A stretch of 64,000 bases of DNA from Spongorhabdus nitratireducens (GCA_947387575.1 CANDOC010000002.1:2501-66500); one strand, 5' to 3'; shown: positions 47,762 through 56,726, counted from the first letter of the stretch. Translations and numbers: made by a program. Notes: a model not told the origin generated them from the sequence alone.

Positions 47762-48028
47762 CAGCAGCTCCAGTTTACCATGGGTACTTTCGGCATTTTT
47801 CCGCCAATGGCAACCCAGATAGTCACCATTGGCGAAGAGTCCGGCTCCCTCGATGAAATGCTGGCCAAGGTGGCCACCCACTATGAAGAGGAAGTCGACA
47901 ATATGGTAGACGGTCTGACCAGCCTGATGGAGCCCTTGATCATGGCTGTTCTTGGAGTTGTAGTGGGTGGTTTGATAATTGCGATTGTATCTTCCGATAT
48001 TCCAGCTGGGCTCAGTCGTCTAGCTTAA
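47762..48028 (+). pseudogene. pilC: Fragment of pilC (3' end, last 87 codons)
   Basis: Matches the last 261 bp of the intact pilC (46403-46663) at roughly 80-85% by eye, starting at CAGCAGCTCCAGTTT in both. Most differences are at third codon positions. One extra T after GCGAT shifts the frame 10-12 codons before the end, replacing [12 protein letters not shown] by [14 protein letters not shown]. It has no 5' half and no pilus gene after it. Either it is the original pilC 3' end left after an insertion rebuilt the gene, or a fragment carried in. Confidence 0.85.
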
Positions 48029-48091
48029 ACCAAGACGAATCATAATGAAGAAAAGCTGTTACATGAGTATTAGAGTTCTAGAAACTCTTTA

Positions 48092-48979
48092 CTACTTTGT
48101 GCTTTTAGCTTGTGCAATAAAACCGTTCAGGTAGCCAATCTGCTGTTCTTCTCTGCGAATACCGACAAAAATCTGCTTACCAATACCTTGCTCACCAAAA
48201 CGGATACTCTTGATTGCCATTGATTTTGAGTACTCATCGACTAACCAGCCAGGTAAGGCACAAACACCTCGGCCAGTCGCCACCATCTGCAACATGATCT
48301 CAGTTGTTTCAATCGTTTTGTGTTTCTTTACCGAGCACTGTGCCGGATTAAGAAACTGGCTGAAAATATCCAGCCGCTGAGGCTCAACAGGATAGCTGAA
48401 TAGCACCTCTTCACTCAGCTGCTCGGGTCGAACAAAGTCATGATTTGCGAGTGGGTGGGACTCTGCAACTACGAGCCTGTGCTCATAGTCAAAGACAGGT
48501 ATGTAGACTATTGAAGGTTTAAACAGCGGGTCAGGGGTGATTATTACATCTATTTCATAATTCAGTAATGCACCTAAAGCTCCAAACTGAAACTCCTGCT
48601 TTACATCTATGTCGATGTCTGGCCATTGCTCAAGATAAGGTTGTATTACTCTGAGCAACCATTGGTAACAAGGATGGCACTCCATTCCTATTCGGAGTGA
48701 GCCCACTTCACCTTTCGCAATCTGACTGAGTATTAATTCCGTATGTCCAAACTGAGGCAAGACCCTACTCGCAAGCGTTTGGATATGCTCACCGGCAGCA
48801 GTCAGGCGCAGGGTTCGGCCATCTTTTTCCCATATTGCAGTAGCAATTTGTCCTTCCAGTTTTTTAATACTGTGACTCAGCGCAGACTGGGATAAATGCA
48901 ACGAGTCAGCTGCTTTAGTTAGCGTTCCATATTCTTTTATTGCATGCAGTATTTCTAAATGAATCCGCTCTAACATCAA
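48092..48979 (-). CDS. MetR-like LysR family regulator
   Basis: The 295-residue protein has a winged helix (GTLTKAADSLHLSQSALSHSIKKLE) and a C-terminal domain with the MetR-type segments GMECHPCYQWLLRVI, FDYEHRLVVAESHPLA and MVATGRGVCALPGWLVDE. MetR of E. coli senses homocysteine and activates metE. The nearby mesD-mesX methionine synthase makes control of methionine synthesis likely. It is divergent from the TauE/SafE exporter. Confidence 0.85.
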   Translation of the reverse strand: MMLERIHLEILHAIKEYGTLTKAADSLHLSQSALSHSIKKLEGQIATAIWEKDGRTLRLTAAGEHIQTLASRVLPQFGHTELILSQIAKGEVGSLRIGMECHPCYQWLLRVIQPYLEQWPDIDIDVKQEFQFGALGALLNYEIDVIITPDPLFKPSIVYIPVFDYEHRLVVAESHPLANHDFVRPEQLSEEVLFSYPVEPQRLDIFSQFLNPAQCSVKKHKTIETTEIMLQMVATGRGVCALPGWLVDEYSKSMAIKSIRFGEQGIGKQIFVGIRREEQQIGYLNGFIAQAKSTK

Positions 48980-49360
48980 ACAGCTCCAGTCTTTATTTTA
49001 TATATGAGCATTATTCATCGAGTGGTGAAAATATATCATTGTTATTCATGGAACAAGTATTATTACAATTCTTGCTGATATCCAATGCCTTGAAAAACAT
49101 AAAAATTAAACACCTGAGAGATATCAATAGCATCCATATACCATCATTTTTTACTTCGGAAGTAGCTCAGGCTTAAAGATAGCGCTGCAAAAACTCTCAT
49201 AAGGCTATTCGTAAAAAGCCCTGAACACTCCTGAACATTACAGCTATGCAACGTTTATCGTGCACTACAGCCACCTAAAAAAACCTGGCTCCACTAGACA
49301 AAATCTCTCATATAAATGACTGACAGTTTTTTTGCAGGCTTAAAATAGAAGTGATAGTTA
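48980..49360. other. 381-bp AT-rich divergent control region
   Basis: Between the MetR-like gene and the exporter. It holds no credible gene; a 78-codon plus-strand frame at 48940-49176 overlaps the regulator start and has no ribosome site. TTCA-N8-TGAA occurs near 49016-49031 and a direct repeat CTGAACACTCCTGAACA near 49226, but no exact MetR box (TGAA-N5-TTCA) was seen here. Confidence 0.4.
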
Positions 49361-50191
49361 ATGATAAACATCGAATTTATAATAAATAATATCCCGACCT
49401 TTATAGCATTGGCCGCCACAGGCGTACTTGCCGGCATTTTAGCAGGACTGTTAGGCGTAGGCGGTGGTATCGTAATCGTGCCAGTGCTGTTCTTCCTGTT
49501 TCAGGGTTTTGGCGTTTCTTCTGAGTCTGCAATGTTGATTGCGACCGCAACGTCACTGGCGACCATCATACCGACATCTGTCAGTTCAATTCGCTCTCAC
49601 AACCAAAAAGGAAATGTAGACTTTAACCTGCTGAGACGCTGGGCCGCGTTTATTCTCGTTGGTGTTTTGACAGGTAGTTGGTTAGTGACTCGTGTTGATG
49701 GCACCCTGCTCACGGTACTGTTTGGTGTGATTGCAACATTGTCTGCACTTAACATGCTGCTAAGAACCGGGAAGTCAGCATTATTTCAAAAGCTACCGGG
49801 TACAATCGGGCAAACGGTGATGGGCACTTCCATAGGCTTTTTCAGTTCCATGGTCGGCATCGGTGGCGGTACCATTTCTGTGCCACTACTCACCCTGTAT
49901 AACTATCCTGCCCATAAAGCAGTGGGTACGGCTGCAGCGATAGGGTTAATTATCTCGCTCCCGGGCGCACTCACAATGTTAACACTGGGGGAGACTCCAG
50001 CTGGCGCACCTGTTGGAACATTGGGTCTGGTTAACCTTATTGGTTTTGTGTGCATTGTGCCCCTGACGGTACTATTCGCACCGGTAGGGGCATCACTGGC
50101 AGCTAAACTGGATGCGGCAAAACTGAAGAAAGTCTTTGCCGTGGTATTACTTTTGACTGGCCTGCGCATGTTAGTGCAGGTTTTCCTGTAA
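49361..50191 (+). CDS. TauE/SafE family sulfite or anion exporter
   Basis: Membrane protein of 276 residues with about eight helices and the two family repeats GILAGLLGVGGGIVIVPVLF (near 25) and GFFSSMVGIGGGTISVPLL (near 158). Members export sulfite, sulfoacetate or similar anions. It is divergent from the MetR-like regulator and ends one base before the convergent mesD, so it may handle a sulfur compound linked to methionine synthesis; that is inference. Confidence 0.88.
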   Translation: MINIEFIINNIPTFIALAATGVLAGILAGLLGVGGGIVIVPVLFFLFQGFGVSSESAMLIATATSLATIIPTSVSSIRSHNQKGNVDFNLLRRWAAFILVGVLTGSWLVTRVDGTLLTVLFGVIATLSALNMLLRTGKSALFQKLPGTIGQTVMGTSIGFFSSMVGIGGGTISVPLLTLYNYPAHKAVGTAAAIGLIISLPGALTMLTLGETPAGAPVGTLGLVNLIGFVCIVPLTVLFAPVGASLAAKLDAAKLKKVFAVVLLLTGLRMLVQVFL

Positions 50192-50192
50192 C

Positions 50193-51221
50193 CTATGCCG
50201 ACAGCTCGCTTCGAACAATCTCTGCGCCCGCACTCAAGGCATTAAGCTTACCCCTTGCTACCCGACGGGATAAAGGCGCCATGCCACAGTTGGTACAAGG
50301 GTAAAGCTTGTCTGCATCGACATACTTAAGGGCCTTTCGAAGGGTGTTGGCAACCTCCTCCGGGGTCTCAATTTTGTCGGTTGCGACATCTATAGCCCCA
50401 ACCATCACTTTCTTGCCCCGAATGAGTTCAAGTAGCTCAATAGGCACGTGAGAGTTGTGACATTCAAGAGAGACAATATCGATATTAGATTTTTGCAGTT
50501 TTGGAAAAACCTCTTCGTATTGTCTCCATTCAGAACCTAAAGTTTTTTTCCAGTCAGTATTGGCTTTGATTCCATAGCCGTAGCAAATATGCACGGCTGT
50601 TTCACATTTCAGCCCTTCGATGGCTTTTTCCAGGGTAGCAATTCCCCAATCATTGACGTCATCAAAGAAAACATTAAATGCAGGTTCATCAAACTGGATA
50701 ATATCCACACCTGCAGCTTCCAGCTCTCTGGCTTCCTGGTTGAGTATTTTCGCAAACTCCCAGGCCAGTTTTTCACGGCTTTTGTAGTGATCATCATAAA
50801 GTGTATCAATCATCGTCATGGGCCCGGGCAGAGCCCACTTGATGGGCTGATCAGTTTGCTGACGCAAAAACTCTGCATCCTTAACAAATACGGGCTTTGG
50901 TCTGGAAACAGCACCAACAACTGTGGGCACACTGGCATCGTAACGATCACGAATTTTCACAGTCTTACGATTCTCAAAATCAACGCCATCCAGATGCTCT
51001 ATAAATGTCGTGACGAAATGTTGGCGCGTTTGTTCACCATCACTGACAATATCCACACCGGCTCGCTTTTGCTCCTGAAGCGAAACACGAAGTGCGTCGT
51101 GCTTACCATCAAAAAGCTCATCACCTTGCAACTTCCAGGGTGACCACAGAGTTTCTGGTTGTGCAAGCCAGGAAGGCTTGGGAAGACTACCAGCAGTTGA
51201 AGTAGGTAATAACTTTTTCAT
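50193..51221 (-). CDS. mesD: Folate-independent methionine synthase core protein (MesD-type)
   Basis: The 342 residues correspond to the C-terminal catalytic half of MetE: start MKKLLPTSTAGSLPKPSWL, then SDGEQTRQHFVTTF, DIIQFDEPAFNVF and the zinc-site residues in VHICYGYG, LECHNSH and LYPCTNCGMAPLS. The N-terminal folate-binding half is absent. Short MetE homologues beside a DUF1852 gene form the MesD-MesX pair described by Price and co-workers as a folate-independent, oxygen-requiring methionine synthase with an unknown methyl donor. It lies 25 bp after mesX. Confidence 0.88.
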   Translation of the reverse strand: MKKLLPTSTAGSLPKPSWLAQPETLWSPWKLQGDELFDGKHDALRVSLQEQKRAGVDIVSDGEQTRQHFVTTFIEHLDGVDFENRKTVKIRDRYDASVPTVVGAVSRPKPVFVKDAEFLRQQTDQPIKWALPGPMTMIDTLYDDHYKSREKLAWEFAKILNQEARELEAAGVDIIQFDEPAFNVFFDDVNDWGIATLEKAIEGLKCETAVHICYGYGIKANTDWKKTLGSEWRQYEEVFPKLQKSNIDIVSLECHNSHVPIELLELIRGKKVMVGAIDVATDKIETPEEVANTLRKALKYVDADKLYPCTNCGMAPLSRRVARGKLNALSAGAEIVRSELSA

Positions 51222-51246
51222 ACTGAAATTCTTATTTTTTGATGCA

Positions 51247-52224
51247 TTATCGGGTGTAATTTGCAGACCACTGCTCAAGCACAGTTTTATAGGGTTTGAT
51301 GAAGTGCTCTTCAGCAAACTTACCCTGTTCGATTGCTAATCTGCTGCGTTCTTCGCGGTCATAAACAATTTGAGTTAAAGAGTGATCTTGATTCTTCAAA
51401 CTTGGTTGATAGCTTTTTCCTGCCGCAGCATTGGCATTGTAAATTTCAGGTCGGTAGATCTTCTGGAATGTTTCCATTGTGCTAATTGTACCAATCAGCT
51501 CAAGATTGGTGTAATCACTCAGCAGATCACCAAAGAAATAAAAAGCTAATGGCGCAACACTATTGAGCGGCATAAAATATCTAACTTGCATGCCCATTTT
51601 CTTGAAGTATTGCTCAGTTAAAGACGGTTCATTGGGTTGATACTCAGTACCTAAAACCGGGTGCTGATTTTCAGTACGATCATAGATTTTGTTATCAGAA
51701 ACACTTAGACATATCACTGGAGGCTTGCTGAAATTATTTTTATACGTTTCTGAATTTACGAAATACTTAAAAAGATTCCCATGCAACTCACCAAACCGAT
51801 TCGGAATACTGAACCGGGGTTGGTTCTTATTGTGATCAAGTAGCAATACACTAAAATCATAATCACGCACATAAGAAGAGAAGTTGTTTCCTACAATGCC
51901 TTCAATGCGTTTTTTATATTTATGGTCAATAATATTTGTTTTTAATACTTCAATTGAAGGGAAGGTCTGACCATCACGTTCAACCTCCATGTCGACAGAA
52001 ATAATTTCAAGCTCAACAGAATATCGATCACCCTTTGGATTATCCCAATTCGCCAAAGCATTAAAGCTGTTATCAATCATTTTTAAGGCATTGCGTAGAT
52101 TTTCCTCACGGTTTTCTCCTCTTGCTAGATTGGCAAAATTAGTTGTGATGCGCGTATTATCTGATGGACGATAGTTCTCATCAAAACAAATACTTTTGAC
52201 TTCAAAGGTGAGTTCGCTATTCAT
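51247..52224 (-). CDS. mesX: MesX (DUF1852), partner of MesD
   Basis: The 325-residue product is a DUF1852 protein: MNSELTFEVKSICFDENYRPSDNTRITTNFANLARG-type start, SVELEIISVDMEVERD near 70 and the end EEHFIKPYKTVLEQWSANYTR. Genetic work in Acinetobacter and others showed that MesD needs this protein and oxygen; its chemistry is not known. The adjacency to mesD on the same strand, 25 bp apart, is diagnostic. The DNA is AT-rich compared with housekeeping genes. Confidence 0.85.
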   Translation of the reverse strand: MNSELTFEVKSICFDENYRPSDNTRITTNFANLARGENREENLRNALKMIDNSFNALANWDNPKGDRYSVELEIISVDMEVERDGQTFPSIEVLKTNIIDHKYKKRIEGIVGNNFSSYVRDYDFSVLLLDHNKNQPRFSIPNRFGELHGNLFKYFVNSETYKNNFSKPPVICLSVSDNKIYDRTENQHPVLGTEYQPNEPSLTEQYFKKMGMQVRYFMPLNSVAPLAFYFFGDLLSDYTNLELIGTISTMETFQKIYRPEIYNANAAAGKSYQPSLKNQDHSLTQIVYDREERSRLAIEQGKFAEEHFIKPYKTVLEQWSANYTR

Positions 52225-52589
52225 GATAATTCGTTATCCTATTATCTGAGATAAAACCTGAATCTTATTATTACTCGTTCAAGGCTTTTAATTTTTCTTG
52301 TATTCCCAGCCAATAGTCTTCACAGCTGCTTTGATTCTTAGCTAAATAACGAATCAAAGAGCAAACACAATATTGCCTAGAGCTAAGAGCCGTATGTAAT
52401 TTATACTTCGAACAAACAATGAGTAAAATTGATTTTATCTCATTAAATTATGAATTAATTTCATAGCTTTCATTGCGTATTCGATAGGCGGGGCGAAGTC
52501 GATATCTGGATATTTTTTCTTTCAGAAATACTGTGCCCTCTCTCTGTCTACTCCATGAGATGAAGGCACATCTAAAGAACCAGAGTGAT
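52225..52589. other. 365-bp AT-rich region upstream of mesX
   Basis: Holds the control region for mesX-mesD, including a MetR-like box at 52451-52463, and the tail of the phosphatase gene. No gene or riboswitch fold was recognised. The ribosome site before mesX is weak. Confidence 0.5.
52450..52464 (-). promoter_or_regulatory. MetR-box-like palindrome upstream of mesX
   Basis: ATGAATTAATTTCAT contains TGAA-N5-TTCA, the exact MetR recognition pattern of enteric bacteria. It lies about 227 bp before the mesX ATG, with a MetR-like regulator 3.5 kb away. The AT-rich context raises the odds of a chance match, so confidence is limited. Confidence 0.4.
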
Positions 52590-53114
52590 TCAAAAATCAG
52601 CAGCAAGGCCCAGACTCTGGGCAACAGCTGCAATATACTCCCTGTGAGGCTGAGGTGTCAGGGCCTTGGGTCTCTGATTTTTCACCAGTGCAGACGCCTC
52701 TCCCAGTTCAACTCCCCGTTCCAACAAAATTTGAATGGCGATAAGACCGGTTCTTCCGGAACCTCCCTTGCAGTGGATAGCAATACTCTCTCCTTCATCA
52801 AGTAGTTGATGGACATCGGGAGCAGCAATTTCCCAGGCCCGCTGAAACTCTTCTTCCGGTGCCTGATCATCACGAATAGGCAATTGAAACCACTTCATTC
52901 CATGTACTTTGGTTGCTGAACCGAGCCGTTCCACTTCATTTTTTTGAAGCTCCTGATTTCCCATCAGAGTCAGTACTGCAGAAATTCCTGCCGATTTCAG
53001 CGTAGACAGTGCATCGTCGAATGATTCTTCCTGTGTTCCGGGGCAAGGCGTCATACCAATCCGTGCAGATGATCCGGCAACAGAAATAAACCAGACAGGG
53101 TGAGTAGCAGTCAT
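52590..53114 (-). CDS. CX5R dual-specificity phosphatase-like protein in the ars locus
   Basis: The 174-residue product has the cysteine-phosphatase loop HCKGGSGRTG (near residue 125; Cys and Arg in place) and an upstream general-acid region with LPIRDDQAPEEEF. The start MTATHPVWFISVAGSS at 53114 lies 43 bp after the acr3 stop on the same strand. Standard arsC is absent; yeast Acr2p is a CX5R protein that reduces arsenate, so an arsenate reductase role is possible, but plain phosphatase is the default. Confidence 0.75.
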   Translation of the reverse strand: MTATHPVWFISVAGSSARIGMTPCPGTQEESFDDALSTLKSAGISAVLTLMGNQELQKNEVERLGSATKVHGMKWFQLPIRDDQAPEEEFQRAWEIAAPDVHQLLDEGESIAIHCKGGSGRTGLIAIQILLERGVELGEASALVKNQRPKALTPQPHREYIAAVAQSLGLAADF

Positions 53115-53157
53115 AACATTACTTCTCTTAACTGATATCAGAATCAAAATAGTCCTG

Positions 53158-54180
53158 TCATCGGGTGACAGTTGTTGGAAACATATGGCGCGTTTTATTG
53201 GCATATGCCACAAGTGCCAGCATAACCGGAACTTCAACCAGTACACCGACCACTGTTGCCAGTGCAGCACCGGAATGAAGACCAAACAAACTGATCGCAA
53301 CGGCAACCGCCAGCTCAAAAAAGTTGGACGCTCCAATCATCGCACCGGGTGCCACCAATTCATGTGGCTGATTCCATTTGCGCATCCAGTAGTAAGCAAG
53401 CGCAAAAATCAGGACCGTTTGAATAATCAGAGGCACTGCAATCAAGGCAATATCGACAGGGTTAGATAAAATGCTCGGTGCCTGAAATCCAAACAGCAAA
53501 ATGACGGTACCGATCAAACCACATACAGATAATGGCTTTAGTCTGGTTCCCAACTGCTGCAAGGCTTTTTCGGTTCGAAGTAATTTGCGAGTCAGCCACC
53601 CGGCCAGCAGTGGAATAACTACAAACAATCCTACTGACAGCAGCAGTGTATTCCAGGGAACAGTGACATCTGTCACGCCAAGCAAAAATGCTGCAATCGG
53701 AGCAAAGGCTACAATCATAATCAGATCATTCACCGCCACCTGAACCAGCGTGTAGTTGGGATCACCTTTAGTCAGCTGACTCCAGACAAAGACCATGGCA
53801 GTACAGGGAGCGACACCCAGCAAAATCATTCCGGCGATGTACTCTTCTCCCAGTTCAGGAGAGATCCAGCTGCTGTAAACATATCGCATAAAAAACACTG
53901 CCAGTAACGCCATGGTAAAAGGCTTGATCAACCAGTTCACAGCAAGGGTTACAACCAGCCCCTTTGGACGGCGATGGACATCTTTTACTGCCGCAAAGTC
54001 CACCTGCATCATCATGGGATAAATCATTAGCCAGATAAGCACACCAATCACAAAGTTGATGCTGGCGTATTCCAGTCCGCCAAGAAAAGCAAACAACGAT
54101 GGAAAGCTGCTACCTCCAATCAGGCCAACCAACATCCCCAAAGAAATCCAGACACTGAGATACCGCTCAAAAATGCCCAT
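53158..54180 (-). CDS. ACR3-type arsenite efflux permease
   Basis: Pumps arsenite out across the inner membrane. The 340 residues have ten helices and the ACR3 signatures [15 protein letters not shown] (with the key cysteine) and [21 protein letters not shown]. The ATG at 54180 follows GGTGGGA; a GTG four codons upstream is less likely. It lies between arsR and the CX5R phosphatase and has its own upstream palindrome that shares a 10-mer with the site before arsR. Confidence 0.93.
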   Translation of the reverse strand: MGIFERYLSVWISLGMLVGLIGGSSFPSLFAFLGGLEYASINFVIGVLIWLMIYPMMMQVDFAAVKDVHRRPKGLVVTLAVNWLIKPFTMALLAVFFMRYVYSSWISPELGEEYIAGMILLGVAPCTAMVFVWSQLTKGDPNYTLVQVAVNDLIMIVAFAPIAAFLLGVTDVTVPWNTLLLSVGLFVVIPLLAGWLTRKLLRTEKALQQLGTRLKPLSVCGLIGTVILLFGFQAPSILSNPVDIALIAVPLIIQTVLIFALAYYWMRKWNQPHELVAPGAMIGASNFFELAVAVAISLFGLHSGAALATVVGVLVEVPVMLALVAYANKTRHMFPTTVTR

Positions 54181-54219
54181 TTTTATTCCCACCTGCAGAG
54201 TTCAGATAGATAAAATTAT

Positions 54220-54246
54220 TTATCGAAAATCGTCGAATAACGATAA
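54220..54246 (-). promoter_or_regulatory. Putative ArsR operator before acr3
   Basis: TTATCG (54220-54225) and CGATAA (54241-54246) form an interrupted palindrome; inside, the minus strand reads ATTCGACGAT (54238-54229). The same 10-mer occurs in the palindrome before arsR. The site is 40-66 bp upstream of the acr3 start. Confidence 0.5.
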
Positions 54247-54305
54247 TAAAATTTCAAAAAAAATGGTGATATTTAGTCCCTGTCAGGATCAATATCACCA
54301 CCTTC

Positions 54306-54626
54306 TCAGAGTGCGACCAGCAACCCCTTTAATCGCTCAAGTGCTTCCGGCTTCAGACTGAAGCAGGTTCGCGGATGCTGAACTTCGGCATGCACAAAAC
54401 CGGCAGCTTTCAGAATTCGAAGATGCTCGGAAACCGTTGACTGGGCCAACCCCAGCTGCCCGACCAGGTCACTGCCCAGACATCCGTTATTTGATGCCAG
54501 AATACGCAGCAGACGAATTCTGGCCGGATGTGCTAGTGCTTTGGCCAGCGATGCCATTTCCTGTTCTGTGGCTTCATCAAAGGAAATAGCCTTGATTTCA
54601 TCACAGGTAATACATTTTCCGGGCAT
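54306..54626 (-). CDS. arsR: ArsR family repressor
   Basis: Metalloid-sensing winged-helix repressor of 106 residues. ALAHPARIRLLRIL, GCLGSDLVGQLGLAQSTVSEHLRILKAAGFV and the beta-wing HPRTCFSL fit the family. Cysteines occur as CITC near the N-terminus, GC near 48 and TC near 87; ArsR variants bind As(III) with triads in differing positions, so which are used is unclear. First gene of the ars locus, with a palindromic site just before its start. Confidence 0.9.
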   Translation of the reverse strand: MPGKCITCDEIKAISFDEATEQEMASLAKALAHPARIRLLRILASNNGCLGSDLVGQLGLAQSTVSEHLRILKAAGFVHAEVQHPRTCFSLKPEALERLKGLLVAL

Positions 54627-54636
54627 GGTCTTCTCT

Positions 54637-54656
54637 TGATCGCCATTCGACGATCA
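54637..54656 (-). promoter_or_regulatory. Putative ArsR operator before arsR
   Basis: TGATCGCCATTCGACGATCA, 20 bp, with perfect 6-bp ends TGATCG/CGATCA. It lies 11-30 bp before the arsR ATG and contains ATTCGACGAT, shared with the site before acr3. Autorepression is the expected use. Confidence 0.5.
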
Positions 54657-54744
54657 CAAAATATGCTCAAACTGCAACGCAAACAATAAGTAGAGTCCAC
54701 CATCTACTTCTGATGTAAATGGTGAACTTTAGGTCTAAGTGCAT

Positions 54745-56127
54745 CTAATAAGCGACTGAAGGCAACCAGGTCACTAACTCAGGCCAGCATGCGACAACGG
54801 CCAATGCCAGCAGTTGCAGGATAATAAACGGCACAACGCCCCGGTAAATCTGCGACAAAGTTACACCCGGCGGGCAGACACCCTTGAGATAGAACAATGC
54901 AAAGCCAACAGGCGGCGTAAGGAATGACGTCTGTAATGTCAGTGCCACCAGCATGACAAACCATAGCAATTCAGGATTATCTACAGAGCCAAAGCCGTTA
55001 ATACCCAGATCCATCGCTGCCACGACCGGTGCCACCAGCGGCAGAATAATCAGGGTGATTTCAATCCAGTCGAGGAAGAAGCCGAGGAAGAAAACCATCA
55101 GCAGAATCAGGGCAATCACACCATAAGGACCGAAAGGTAATCCTGCCAGTGTGGATTCAATCAGCTCATCACCACCCAGCTCTCTCAGAACCAGCGCAAA
55201 TGCACTGGCACCAATGAAAATGGCGAAGATATAAGCAGTCGTATTGAATGTCTGCTGCAGTGATTCCTGCAGTATTTTGAGATTGAAGTTACCGTTCTTT
55301 GCTGTCAGCAGCATCGCACCCAGCGCACCAATACCACTGGCTTCGGTAGGCGTGGCAATACCGGCAAAGATTGAACCGAGTACCATGGCGATCAGCAGCA
55401 TGGGAGGAATAATATCCCGGAACAGTCCTGCTATTTCTTTCCAGCCAGCAGAGCCCGCATTTTCAGGTACCGGCATATGTTCCGGCTTTACCAAACCCTT
55501 GCCAACAATAAACAGGACATAAAACGATGCCAGCAACAGCCCCGGCAGCACTGCTGCCATAAACAGATCGCCTACTGACAGCGCCAGCTGATCCGCCATA
55601 ATCACCAGCATAATACTGGGTGGAATCAGAATACCCAGCGTTCCCGCACTGGCAACGGTGCCTAATGCCGTTGGCATATGATAATTCTGCTGTTTCATGG
55701 CCGGCAATGAGATCAGCGCCAGCAAAACGACAGAAGCACCAATAATGCCGGTGGATGCTGCCAGAATAATGCCAATCAGTGTCACCGTAATGGCCAGGCC
55801 ACCATGAACCCTGCCCAGCAGAGCCTGCATTGATGACATCAGCTTCTCGGCCAGTCCGGACCGGTCCAGCATAATTCCCATAAAGATAAACATGGGTAGC
55901 GCCACCAGAATCCAGTTATCCATCATATCGAACAGCCGGTTGACCAGCAGCCCGAGGGTCAGGAAATCAAGCCCGGTCATGGTGTCAAAATAGATATCGG
56001 AGTAATAACCCACTCCGGCAAAGGCGATAGCTACGCCCCCCAGCACCCAGGCGACGGGATAACCGGTCATCAGCAGCAGAATAAAACTGCCGAACATGGC
56101 AAGTACAAGGATTGTATTAGCGTCCAT
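54745..56127 (-). CDS. dctM: TRAP transporter large permease DctM
   Basis: Twelve-helix permease of a binding-protein-dependent secondary transporter. From the ATG at 56127 (460 residues) the sequence shows GYPVAWVLGGVAIAFAG, GLLVNRLFDMMDNWILVALPMFIFMGIML and LIPPSIMLVIMADQ, as in DctM. It overlaps dctQ by 11 bp. Third gene of dctP-dctQ-dctM. Confidence 0.94.
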   Translation of the reverse strand: MDANTILVLAMFGSFILLLMTGYPVAWVLGGVAIAFAGVGYYSDIYFDTMTGLDFLTLGLLVNRLFDMMDNWILVALPMFIFMGIMLDRSGLAEKLMSSMQALLGRVHGGLAITVTLIGIILAASTGIIGASVVLLALISLPAMKQQNYHMPTALGTVASAGTLGILIPPSIMLVIMADQLALSVGDLFMAAVLPGLLLASFYVLFIVGKGLVKPEHMPVPENAGSAGWKEIAGLFRDIIPPMLLIAMVLGSIFAGIATPTEASGIGALGAMLLTAKNGNFNLKILQESLQQTFNTTAYIFAIFIGASAFALVLRELGGDELIESTLAGLPFGPYGVIALILLMVFFLGFFLDWIEITLIILPLVAPVVAAMDLGINGFGSVDNPELLWFVMLVALTLQTSFLTPPVGFALFYLKGVCPPGVTLSQIYRGVVPFIILQLLALAVVACWPELVTWLPSVAY

Positions 56128-56674
56128 TGCGACCACCTCCGGCTTTACCGCTAGCAAACAACAAATCCAGCTTTCTTAACAAGGTGGAGAACATGGCAAT
56201 CATCAGCAGGCCGGTACTGGCAGGAATCACTGCTTTAATCAACCAGCGCATGGGAAGCCCGGAAGGCGAGGAAGAGGCCTCACCAATACGCCAGGCGTCG
56301 TAAACAAAGGGCAGGCTGTGCCAGAACAGAGTAATCAGGAAAGGAAATGCCAGTAACAGCAGGCCGGAGATTTCAATCACCGCCTTGGTTCTCTCACTGA
56401 AACGCTGATACAGAATATCAACCCGTATATGGCGATCCTGGATTTGCGCATACGACAGGCCAAACAAAATACCAATGGCATACAGATGCCACTGCAGCTC
56501 TTCCAGCGCAATCAGGCCTTGGGCAAACCCCTTACGTAACACCAGCTGGATAATAATTGCGGCAACCAGTAACAGGTAACACCAGCAAACCGTTTTACTG
56601 ATAGCATCGACACTCCGGTCAATGCCATGGGACAGCCTCAGCAACATGCTGCCCGGTGGGGGTACATCATTCAT
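56117..56674 (-). CDS. dctQ: TRAP transporter small permease DctQ
   Basis: Four-helix membrane subunit of 185 residues that pairs with DctM. Landmarks are VCWCYLLLVAAIIIQLVLRKGF, EELQWHLYAIGILFGLSYAQIQDRHIRVDILY and the long cytoplasmic-helix layout of the large DctQ form. It follows dctP after a hairpin-bearing gap of 88 bp. Confidence 0.92.
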   Translation of the reverse strand: MNDVPPPGSMLLRLSHGIDRSVDAISKTVCWCYLLLVAAIIIQLVLRKGFAQGLIALEELQWHLYAIGILFGLSYAQIQDRHIRVDILYQRFSERTKAVIEISGLLLLAFPFLITLFWHSLPFVYDAWRIGEASSSPSGLPMRWLIKAVIPASTGLLMIAMFSTLLRKLDLLFASGKAGGGRNGR

Positions 56675-56699
56675 GCTACTAACCTCTGGGCACTCAACA

Positions 56700-56726
56700 G
56701 CCCCCGCCGGATAATCCGGCAGGGGC
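56700..56726 (-). promoter_or_regulatory. Intra-operon hairpin between dctP and dctQ
   Basis: GCCCC-GCCGGAT and ATCCGGC-GGGGC pair around a single base with one mismatch; no T-run follows. Such stems after the binding-protein gene usually protect the upstream message or reduce read-through, giving more DctP than permease. Confidence 0.6.

Noticed and set aside
48940-49176. Small protein gene upstream of the TauE/SafE exporter
   Set aside because: It overlaps the MetR-like start, lacks a ribosome site and reads as AT-rich non-coding sequence.
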